This document shows, one piece after another, positions 57,589 to 64,000 of a stretch of DNA of 64,000 nt (its first letter is position 1; every line of letters begins with the position of its first letter). The translations under genes and the position numbers were made by a program. This stretch comes from Ktedonobacter sp. SOSP1-85 (GTDB taxonomy: Bacteria > Chloroflexota > Ktedonobacteria > Ktedonobacterales > Ktedonobacteraceae). The notes under the pieces are model-generated. The model was not told where the DNA came from. It made no database searches and saw nothing but the letters and a program-made list of their open reading frames with translations. The stretch is from assembly GCF_016587415.1 (NCBI RefSeq), contig NZ_BNJI01000001.1, positions 4,441,501 through 4,505,500 of the forward strand, written 5' to 3'.

Positions 57589-58764
57589 ATGGCTCGGATA
57601 GTCGTCGCTATGAGCGGCGGCGTAGATAGCTCGGTCGCCGCTGCATTGCTGAAAGAACAAGGACATGAAGTCATCGGTATGATGCTGCGCCTCTGGTCAG
57701 AGCCAGGGGTGATTGAGGCAGAGGACGATGGCGTTGAGCGCGTAGTACAGAACAAGTGTTGTTCGCTGGAGTCAGTGGATGACGCGCGTCGCGTCGCGCG
57801 TATGCTGGATATTCCTTTTTACCTGGTGAATGTCGAGCAGGAATTTAAAGAGCGCATTGTTGACTCCTTTTATGAAGATTATGTTGCTGGTCGGACGCCC
57901 AACCCGTGCCTGACTTGTAACCGGCATATTCGTTTCACAGTATTGCTCAATAAGGCCCTGGCGCTGGAGGCTGACTACCTGGCGACGGGTCACTATGTGC
58001 GCGTGGACGATCATCCCCAGACGGGGAGGCGCCGCCTGCGCCGTGGCCTCGATCCCGACAAAGATCAGTCCTATGTGTTGCATGTGCTCAACCAGCACCA
58101 GCTCGGTCACGCCTGCTTCCCCCTGGGAGGCTATACCAAGCCCCAGGTGCGGGCCATGGCGGCTGAGCGTGGCATGAACGTGGCGACCAAGGCTGAGAGC
58201 CAGGAGATCTGCTTTGTGGCGCAGAATGACTATCGCGGTTTTATTGATCGCTATGCGGCAAGCAAGCAGGAAGATGATGCCTTGATGGCCGCTGGTGTAA
58301 CCGCTACCGCCACGGCTGCGCAGCCACTGATCACGATACCGCGTCCGGGCCCCATCTATGATCAGCAGGGGAAGCTCCTGGGACGCCATCGCGGCCTGGC
58401 TTACTATACTATTGGTCAGCGCAAGGGACTGGGCTTGACGTCACCTGCTCCATTGCATGTGCTCAAGTTGGACGCTGACCAGAACGCGCTGATTGTAGGT
58501 CCTGCCACCGCTCTGGATCAGCAGGAGTTTACCATCGGCAAGATGCATTACACCACTGGCGACGTGCCTACAGCCCCTTTTGAGGCCCTGGTACGCGTAC
58601 GCTATAAGGCCCCCGAACAACCCGCGTTAGTCACGCCTCTTGAAGGGCAACGGGCGCGAGTACAACTTGTACACCCACAGCGCGCAATCACTCCAGGCCA
58701 GGCCGCCGTGCTTTACGGAGGCGAGGATGGTGATGAGGTCTTGGGTGGAGGGATTATCGAATGA
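57589..58764 (+). CDS. mnmA: tRNA-specific 2-thiouridylase MnmA
   Basis: The 391-residue protein starts ARIVVAMSGGVDSSVAAALLKEQGHEVIGMMLRLW (PP-loop SGGVDS). It has the catalytic cysteine pair in TPNPCLTCNRHIRF and in ESQEICFV, plus YLATGHYVR, KDQSYVLHVLNQHQL, RGLAYYTIGQRKGLG and the C-terminal beta barrel ending PGQAAVLYGGEDGDEVLGGGII. It puts sulfur on U34 of Lys, Glu and Gln tRNAs. It overlaps lepA by 4 nt (ATGA), indicating translational coupling. Confidence 0.97.
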   Translation: MARIVVAMSGGVDSSVAAALLKEQGHEVIGMMLRLWSEPGVIEAEDDGVERVVQNKCCSLESVDDARRVARMLDIPFYLVNVEQEFKERIVDSFYEDYVAGRTPNPCLTCNRHIRFTVLLNKALALEADYLATGHYVRVDDHPQTGRRRLRRGLDPDKDQSYVLHVLNQHQLGHACFPLGGYTKPQVRAMAAERGMNVATKAESQEICFVAQNDYRGFIDRYAASKQEDDALMAAGVTATATAAQPLITIPRPGPIYDQQGKLLGRHRGLAYYTIGQRKGLGLTSPAPLHVLKLDADQNALIVGPATALDQQEFTIGKMHYTTGDVPTAPFEALVRVRYKAPEQPALVTPLEGQRARVQLVHPQRAITPGQAAVLYGGEDGDEVLGGGIIE

Positions 58765-60572
58765 CCGATCAAGCACATATTCGCAATTTTTGTATTATTG
58801 CGCATATCGATCATGGCAAGTCCACGCTTGCTGATCGCCTACTAGAGTTCACAGGCACCGTGACCAAGCGCGAGTTGATGGCGCAGACGCTCGATCAGAT
58901 GGATCTGGAGCGCGAGAAGGGCATTACGATTAAGGCTCAGGCCGTGCGTATGCGCTATACCTCTCAGCAGGATGGTGAGGAGTACGAGCTGAACCTGATC
59001 GACACGCCTGGACACGTTGACTTCGCTTACGAGGTTTCGCGTAGCCTGGCAGCTTGTGAAGGCGCCCTGCTCGTGATTGACGCAACTCAGGGTATCGAGG
59101 CCCAAACGCTGGCGAACCTCTACCTTGCGTTAGAGGCCGACCTGGCCATTATCCCCGTGATCAATAAGATCGACCTCCCCAGCGCGGAGCCTGAGAAGGT
59201 GATGCAAGAGGTCGAGGACGTCATTGGCCTGCCCAAGGAAGAGTGCATTCTGGCCTCGGCCAAAGAGGGCATCGGGACGCAGGATATCCTGGAGGCGGTC
59301 ATTAAGCATGTGCCGCGCCCCAAGGGTGATCCCGAAGCCCCACTGCGCGCCCTGGTCTTTGACTCGCATTATGATGCCTACAAAGGTGTGATCGCCTATG
59401 TACGCGTCGTAGACGGGGCGCTACATACCGACGAGCGCGTGACGATGATGGCAACTGGCAGTAACACCGATATCCTTGAAGCTGGCTACTTTCATCCACG
59501 CCTGACCTCCGCAGGCAAGCTGACCACAGGCGAGGTTGGGTATATCGCGACCGGCTTTAAAAAGGTGACGGATTGTCGCGTGGGCGACACGGTCATTTTT
59601 CCAGCCTACGCGGGCAAGGTCGAGGCGCTGGCGGGTTACCAGCCAGCCAAATCCATGGTCTTCGCGGGCATCTATCCCGTTGAAGGCAATGACTACCCCT
59701 TACTGCGTGAGGCCCTGGATCGCTTGAAAATCAATGACGCGGCGCTCCAGTATGAGCCTGAGACCTCAAGCGCGCTGGGCTTTGGCTTCCGCTGTGGCTT
59801 CCTGGGCCTGCTGCATATGGAGATCATTCAGGAGCGCCTGGAGCGTGAGTATAACCTGGATATTCTGGCGACCGCTCCGAGCGTGGCCTACCGCGTCACG
59901 AAGACGGGCGGTGAGGTCATCGAGGTCGACAATCCATCTGATATGCCCTCGTTTGGCGATATCGAGCAGATCGAAGAACCCTGGATGGATGTCTCTATTT
60001 TTACACCCTCGCGCTATATCGGCACTATTATGGATCTGGTCAATAACAAGCGCGGTGTGTATAAAGAGCTTAAGTATATTGAGGCCGAGCGCGTGCTCCT
60101 GACCTATAGCTTGCCCCTGGCCGAGCTGATCATCGACTTTTATGACCAGCTTAAGTCACGCACGCAGGGCTATGCCTCGCTGGATTATGCCTATGCCGAC
60201 TACCAGCCATCGGACCTGATCAAGCTGGATATCCTGGTCAATGCTGTCGCTGTGGATGCGCTCTCGCTCATTTTGCATCGCGAGAAGGCGTACTATCAAG
60301 GGCGAGCGCTGGTCGAGAAGTTGCGCAGCCTGATTCCACGTCAGATGTTCGAGGTTCCCATTCAGGCAGCCATCGGCTCACGCGTCGTCGCGCGCGAGAC
60401 GGTCAAAGCCATGCGTAAGGACGTGCTGGCGAAATGTTATGGTGGTGACATTTCGCGTAAGCGCAAACTGCTGGAGAAGCAGAAAGAGGGCAAGCGTCGC
60501 ATGAAGATGGTGGGAAGCGTAGAGATTCCGCAGGAGGCCTTCATGGCGGTGCTCTCTCTGGGCGAAGAGTAG
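58761..60572 (+). CDS. lepA: Elongation factor 4 (LepA)
   Basis: The 603-residue GTPase has AHIDHGKSTLADRLLE (G1), EREKGITIKAQAVRM (G2), DTPGHVDFAYEVSRSLAACEGALLVIDA (G3), INKIDLPSAEPE (G4) and SAKEGIGTQDILEAV (G5). Domains II, III and V follow, and the LepA-specific C-terminal domain ends KCYGGDISRKRKLLEKQKEGKRRMKMVGSVEIPQEAFMAVLSLG. It acts in ribosome biogenesis/back-translocation under stress. It is coupled with mnmA; a 35-bp hairpin follows the stop. Confidence 0.98.
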   Translation: MTDQAHIRNFCIIAHIDHGKSTLADRLLEFTGTVTKRELMAQTLDQMDLEREKGITIKAQAVRMRYTSQQDGEEYELNLIDTPGHVDFAYEVSRSLAACEGALLVIDATQGIEAQTLANLYLALEADLAIIPVINKIDLPSAEPEKVMQEVEDVIGLPKEECILASAKEGIGTQDILEAVIKHVPRPKGDPEAPLRALVFDSHYDAYKGVIAYVRVVDGALHTDERVTMMATGSNTDILEAGYFHPRLTSAGKLTTGEVGYIATGFKKVTDCRVGDTVIFPAYAGKVEALAGYQPAKSMVFAGIYPVEGNDYPLLREALDRLKINDAALQYEPETSSALGFGFRCGFLGLLHMEIIQERLEREYNLDILATAPSVAYRVTKTGGEVIEVDNPSDMPSFGDIEQIEEPWMDVSIFTPSRYIGTIMDLVNNKRGVYKELKYIEAERVLLTYSLPLAELIIDFYDQLKSRTQGYASLDYAYADYQPSDLIKLDILVNAVAVDALSLILHREKAYYQGRALVEKLRSLIPRQMFEVPIQAAIGSRVVARETVKAMRKDVLAKCYGGDISRKRKLLEKQKEGKRRMKMVGSVEIPQEAFMAVLSLGEE

Positions 60573-60573
60573 C

Positions 60574-60646
60574 TTGTTGGATTATAGCTGTAGTGGGTGC
60601 TGGTGGCCATAGGCCACCAGCACCCACTACAGCTATAATCCAACAA
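60574..60646. terminator. 35-bp perfect inverted repeat between convergent lepA and the methionine gene
   Basis: Arms 60574-60608 and 60612-60646 with a 3-nt loop, starting 2 nt after the lepA stop codon. The stop codon of the minus-strand gene (60633-60635) is in the right arm. Tip CTGGTGGCCATAGGCCACCAG-like. Confidence 0.78.
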
Positions 60647-62558
60647 TATTTTCGCTGCCGCGATCCACGGTCTGCTGGCGAATATAGGGGAGAAGCTCGC
60701 CCACAAGATCGTAGCGGTCCAGAGGCATGATATAGGTACCCTGGATATAAGGCAAGATGGCATCGAAGAGCTCTTTAATAATCTCCAATCCCGTATCGCA
60801 GGCCTGGTCGCCCGCCAGGCGCAGGCGCTCACGGACAGCCTCGGGAATGACGATGCCGGGCACCTCGTTATGGAACTTCTCGGCTTGCTGATAGGAGTGA
60901 AGCGGTTGCAGGCCAACCAGGATGGGAATGGTGAGCGGACCATACTCCTGCTTGTAGCGCTCAAAGTAGCTGATGAGCGTCTCGGGATCATAGACGGGCT
61001 GGGTCATGATAAACTGTGCGCCTGCCTCGATCTTGCGGTGTAAGCGCTCCAGGTCGAGCGCGATATCAGTCGCGGGAGGGGTGGCCGCGCAGCCTATACA
61101 GAAGGAGCCGGGCGTTCCCAGCTTGCGCCCGCGCCCATCAAGGCCTTGATTGAGATTATTCAAGATGGCAATCAGACCAATGCTATCGACATCCCAGATG
61201 CCCGTGGCGTTGGGAAAATCGCCGTGGGTGGGAGGATCACCGGTCACAGCCAGAACATTGCGAATATCGGTGGCGTGGGCGCCAATCAGATCGCTCTGGA
61301 CCGCCATCAAATTGCGGTCGCGCGGTGTAAAATGTACAATGGTTTCCACGCCAACCTGCTGCTGAATCAGGCGGGCTGCGGCGACGTTACTCATACGTAC
61401 ACGGGCCATGGCATTATCGGTAATATTGATGGTATCCACGCCAATGTCGCGCAGGTACTCAGCATTTTGCAGGAAGCGCGTAAACTTGACGCTGCGTGGG
61501 GGACGCATCTCGGCACTCACCACGAAGTGTCCTGTGGCGAGGCGTTGTGAGAGGTAGGTGCTGTGCGTCTGGGTACCGCTGGAGCTTTCTGGATCGCGCT
61601 CAAAGAGCGTGTCAAGGCGAGGCTGGCGTTTGGGGACTGTAACCTCGCGTGTCCCCAGCTCGGGAGCGTATTCGGCCAGAACTTTACGCATGGCGGCAAT
61701 ATGCTGAGGCGTCGTGCCACAACAGCCTCCGATCAGGCTCACCCCGATCTCAAGGAAGCGACGCGCGTAATCAGCGAAGTAGTCAGGCGAGGCTCCGTAG
61801 ATGAAGCGATTGCCCACACGTTTGGGCAGGCCCGCGTTGGGCTGGGCCGCCAGGAGAAAGTGCTCTGGCCCCCCCGTGCTCATGCCCTCGATGACGCTAA
61901 AGGTACCGGCGGGTCCCAGGGCGCAGTTGACACCCACAACATCGGCCCCCAGTTCCTGCATCGTCTGTGCCACCAGGAGCGGCTCCTCACCGCTTGAGAC
62001 CGTATTCTCTTCATCGAAGGACATCAGGGCCACAATGGGCAGATCTGTCATGCCGCGAATGGCTGAGAGCGCCTCGCGCATCTCCTCCAGGTTGGTGATG
62101 GTCTCAATGATTAAGAGATCGACGCCCGATTCTAGCAAGGCCGCCGCCTGCTCTTGAAAGGCACTGCGGGCCTCTTCTGGCGTAATGTCTCCCAGGGGAG
62201 CCAGGTGGCTGCCGAGGGGGCCAATATTGCCAGCGAGAAAGATGGGCTGTTCACTCAGTTCACGCGCCTCACGTGCGATCTTGGCGCCAGCCCGGTTGAT
62301 GGCATGAACCTGCTCTTCGAGTCCATGCTCGCGCAGGCGAAAGCGGTTCGCGCCAAAGGTATTGGTCTCGATGATTTCGGCCCCCGCGGCCACATATTCC
62401 AGGTGAATGGTTTTAATCAGCTCAGGAGAGGTGAGGTTGAGTTGCTCGAAGCATCGCTCATAGGAGATACCTCGGGCATAGAGCTGGGTTCCCATTCCAC
62501 CATCGCAGAGAATAGGACCTTGCATCAATCGTTCTATGAAGGGACTTGTTCTTCGCAT
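60633..62558 (-). CDS. Bifunctional homocysteine S-methyltransferase / methylenetetrahydrofolate reductase
   Basis: The 641-residue protein is a fusion like B. subtilis YitJ. Residues ~10-300 are a zinc homocysteine methyltransferase (ILCDGGMGTQLYARGIS, ETNTFGANRFRL, FLAGNIGPLG, VGVNCALGPAGT, SLIGGCCGTTPQHIAAM with the metal-binding CC pair). Residues ~330-620 are MTHFR (VVSAEMRPPRSVKFTRFL, TINITDNAMARVRMS, HFTPRDRNLMAVQSDLIGAHATDIRNVLAVTGDPP, ITQPVYDPET-like). It makes 5-methyl-THF and methionine. No SAM riboswitch is seen upstream. Confidence 0.95.
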   Translation of the reverse strand: MRRTSPFIERLMQGPILCDGGMGTQLYARGISYERCFEQLNLTSPELIKTIHLEYVAAGAEIIETNTFGANRFRLREHGLEEQVHAINRAGAKIAREARELSEQPIFLAGNIGPLGSHLAPLGDITPEEARSAFQEQAAALLESGVDLLIIETITNLEEMREALSAIRGMTDLPIVALMSFDEENTVSSGEEPLLVAQTMQELGADVVGVNCALGPAGTFSVIEGMSTGGPEHFLLAAQPNAGLPKRVGNRFIYGASPDYFADYARRFLEIGVSLIGGCCGTTPQHIAAMRKVLAEYAPELGTREVTVPKRQPRLDTLFERDPESSSGTQTHSTYLSQRLATGHFVVSAEMRPPRSVKFTRFLQNAEYLRDIGVDTINITDNAMARVRMSNVAAARLIQQQVGVETIVHFTPRDRNLMAVQSDLIGAHATDIRNVLAVTGDPPTHGDFPNATGIWDVDSIGLIAILNNLNQGLDGRGRKLGTPGSFCIGCAATPPATDIALDLERLHRKIEAGAQFIMTQPVYDPETLISYFERYKQEYGPLTIPILVGLQPLHSYQQAEKFHNEVPGIVIPEAVRERLRLAGDQACDTGLEIIKELFDAILPYIQGTYIMPLDRYDLVGELLPYIRQQTVDRGSENIVGL

Positions 62559-62676
62559 ACTATACTCTCTCTTATGCCCGTGTCGCTGGCTGGATTATTC
62601 AGGTTAAAAGGTGATCAAGCTGCATGCTAACCAGTCGAGTATATCACCAAAAAGTGTACGCAGTCCAGCCATAAGG

Positions 62677-62745
62677 CTTAGAGAGAGTGATAGCGTTGGA
62701 GTGTGGGCATTCCCCCCACGCTCCAACGCTATCACTCTCTCTAAG
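62677..62745. repeat. 31-bp inverted repeat upstream of the methionine gene
   Basis: Arms 62677-62707 and 62715-62745 with one G-U pair and a 7-nt loop (tip GGGCATTCCCCCC-like). It lies upstream of the methionine gene and downstream, in minus-strand sense, of the reading-frame fragment at 62787. Confidence 0.7.
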
Positions 62746-62786
62746 GCATAAAAAAGCGCTAGTAGCCGAGACAGTTCTCACATGTT

Positions 62787-62978
62787 TCAATCGGCTACCA
62801 GCGTGTTTTGTCTTATTCTACACAACTCCTGTGCTTCTTCAACCTTTTTCCTGATTCCACGTAGGCCAAGAATTATTGGCTTTCCAGGCTTGTGTTCCTG
62901 TTGGTCCCCACCAGATGTACGGCTGTAGTAGCCGATAGACTTGATTCTCTCGTGTGAACGAGTTGTTTTCTTCAGGTG
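62787..62978 (-). pseudogene. Reading-frame fragment of unknown origin
   Basis: On the minus strand an open frame without a normal start gives IKSIGYYSRTSGGDQQEHKP, then GKPIILGLRGIRKKVEEAQEL and ends in VAD before TGA. Composition looks coding, but no family is recognised, and an upstream TGA cuts it. A second small frame ends IRVLGMVYQIDR at about 63030. The 62559-63464 space otherwise has no gene; a weak agcgct...agcgt stem lies at 62756-62803. Confidence 0.3.
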
Positions 62979-63464
62979 GTGTGAGACTCAGGACGGTGCG
63001 GCGAGCCCGCCTCTACGGGCACTACCTGTCAATTTGATACACCATCCCTAGCACGCGAATTGGTTTCTTCAATGGAAGAGTCATAAGCCCTCCTTCCGGA
63101 TTACTTATGCAAGGCCTATAGCCAAGTGCCAGAGTATCTTTCCTCTCTGGAAGCGTTCCTAATCGAATCATTTGGAACACTTTGATATTAACATATACAA
63201 TTTGGAATGTCAATACCTAAAGCGTAAAATTTTTCAAGATTCTAGAAAATTCCGACTCAGCAATATTGTATTTGTGTATCCTGTGTTGCAGCATAATGCT
63301 GCGCTTGCCTGGTATAAAGAGTCATGGTAGGCGCCAGGAACGTGAGAAATTGGTCCGGGAGGGAGAAGCGTTGAGGTCATTTGTGGGGTACCCGCATGCC
63401 TGGATCTGGCAAAAAAGGCGTCATGACACATCTATCTATTTAAGATTTAAGGTTGAGTTTTTAT

Positions 63465-63532
63465 AGAATAGCATCTCTACTAAAAGCGGCGACCCTTGCA
63501 AGGATCGCCGCTTTTAGTAGAGATGCTATTCT
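63465..63532. terminator. 68-bp near-perfect palindrome after the SRPBCC gene
   Basis: Outer arms 63465-63492 and 63505-63532 are perfect over 28 bp; an inner ccttgcaagg continues it, leaving one mismatch. The minus-strand SRPBCC stop codon (63533-63535) follows immediately. Confidence 0.75.
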
Positions 63533-64000
63533 TCAGCTATATATGTTCGGGGGAATATCGTCTCTGCGCTGAAGCGGTGGGGTATCGGCGGTTGAGGACA
63601 TGCCAGTGATATCACGGTCCAGAACGGGTTCACGGCTGCTCAGATTCGGCTCATCGGTCATGGTCTGGTTCTGTTTGTCGGTGGTTTTTCCTTGCGAGGC
63701 CGCGCTCTCTTCATGGAAGAGGTAGCTTGACGAATTGGGATCAAGCGAGCCTGGAGGAGCCTGTTCCACCATCTGAGCAAAGTGGTTGAGATCGTGCTGG
63801 AGTTTCTGCTCAAAGCGACCCCCAACGCCAAGCTTCTCACCAACATCGCCTACAACACCGGCGGGTGGGTTATAGTTGATGAAAACATCGACTTTCGTCT
63901 GGTTCGTGCTGGTCGGCTCAAAGGTCACCTTGCCAAAGTTGTCGAGACCCTGGGTCGAGTGCCAGCCGATCTGCCTGTCCTCAATCCAATTTTCATTCTT
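63533..64000 (-). CDS. SRPBCC family protein (polyketide cyclase/COQ10-like), 5' end beyond the window
   Basis: The frame is open to base 64000 and continues outside. The visible 155 residues start NWIEDRQIGWHSTQGLDNFGKVTFEP, then TKVDVFINYNPPAGVVGDVGEKLGVGGRFEQKLQHDLNHFAQMVEQA. This is the second half of an SRPBCC (START-like) ligand-binding domain as found in the membrane-stress and cyclase families. A disordered acidic tail of ~80 residues follows. Function unknown. Confidence 0.8.
   Translation of the reverse strand, partial: KNENWIEDRQIGWHSTQGLDNFGKVTFEPTSTNQTKVDVFINYNPPAGVVGDVGEKLGVGGRFEQKLQHDLNHFAQMVEQAPPGSLDPNSSSYLFHEESAASQGKTTDKQNQTMTDEPNLSSREPVLDRDITGMSSTADTPPLQRRDDIPPNIYS

Noticed and set aside
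62559..62680. SAM riboswitch upstream of the methionine gene
   Set aside because: No SAM-I core or kink-turn pattern visible.
63022..63213. 63-residue minus-strand ORF
   Set aside because: No SD or recognisable domain; at most part of a decayed gene.

Overview
This 64 kb window is chromosomal bacterial DNA of medium G+C that most resembles Chloroflexota of the class Ktedonobacteria. This placement is inferred from gene content, because the window has no rRNA or ribosomal protein. Supporting signs are actinobacterial-style genes (an SCO5389-family protein, an MshA-like GT4 glycosyltransferase, VKOR, a DUF929 thioredoxin-like protein, an S53 peptidase), an MglA/Roadblock polarity module, many kinases and transporters, and several IS200/IS605-type elements. 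Genes lie on both strands in short operons.

Layout. 1-351: 3' end of a molybdenum hydroxylase large subunit. 362-2186: mobile DNA, namely a 229-bp Tn5/IS50-like MITE inserted in an IS605-type end hairpin, then an autoregulated-looking RHH gene and an intact TnpB. 2380-10574: a solute-binding lipoprotein, a DUF402 protein, a Ser/Thr kinase, a methyltransferase and a LuxR-type two-component system. 11129-17125: an acidic protein, a degenerate tyrosine recombinase, a zinc-ribbon membrane protein, and a broken competence locus (comEA with a 4-bp duplication, a comEC remnant, and a frameshifted tnpB between them). 17358-24021: tRNA-Arg, cutA, a truncated MFS transporter, and a zinc-type regulon (Fur/Zur regulator, ZnuA-like lipoprotein, CooC-like ATPase) linked by a 15-bp operator. 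24060-25853: an IscB nuclease with a structured upstream RNA. 25933-36508: the SCO5389-family protein, a repeat-rich secreted protein, CopC/CopD-type genes, VKOR, an ABC-2 exporter, guaB and a lytic transglycosylase. 36567-47292: an amidase, Roadblock-Roadblock-MglA, an EamA transporter, serS with tRNA-Ser(TGA), DUF4388 and AAA+ regulators, moeA, and tRNA-Glu(TTC). 47735-64000: DUF929, a phosphoglycerate-mutase-like phosphatase, a PilT-like ATPase, the GT4 enzyme, the S53 peptidase, a SWIM protein, PP2C, mnmA-lepA, a fused homocysteine methyltransferase/MTHFR, and an SRPBCC protein cut by the window edge.

The most unusual feature is non-coding. About two dozen very long, near-perfect inverted repeats (arms 19-37 bp, loops mostly 0-8 nt) sit at gene ends. 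Their stems differ from site to site, but their tips often share CTGGCGGCC-like or GGGCA-like sequences. Several carry the stop codons of convergent genes, one contains the 3' end of a tRNA, and one sits at the broken 5' end of an MFS gene. A second theme is apparent frameshifts in six genes, mostly at short homopolymers, which could be real decay or assembly errors.

Functional links: MoeA supplies cofactor for the hydroxylase at the left edge; the kinase and PP2C could be an opposing pair; VKOR and the DUF929 protein could form one disulfide pathway; the Zur-like regulator probably controls zinc import. These links are inferences from families and context.
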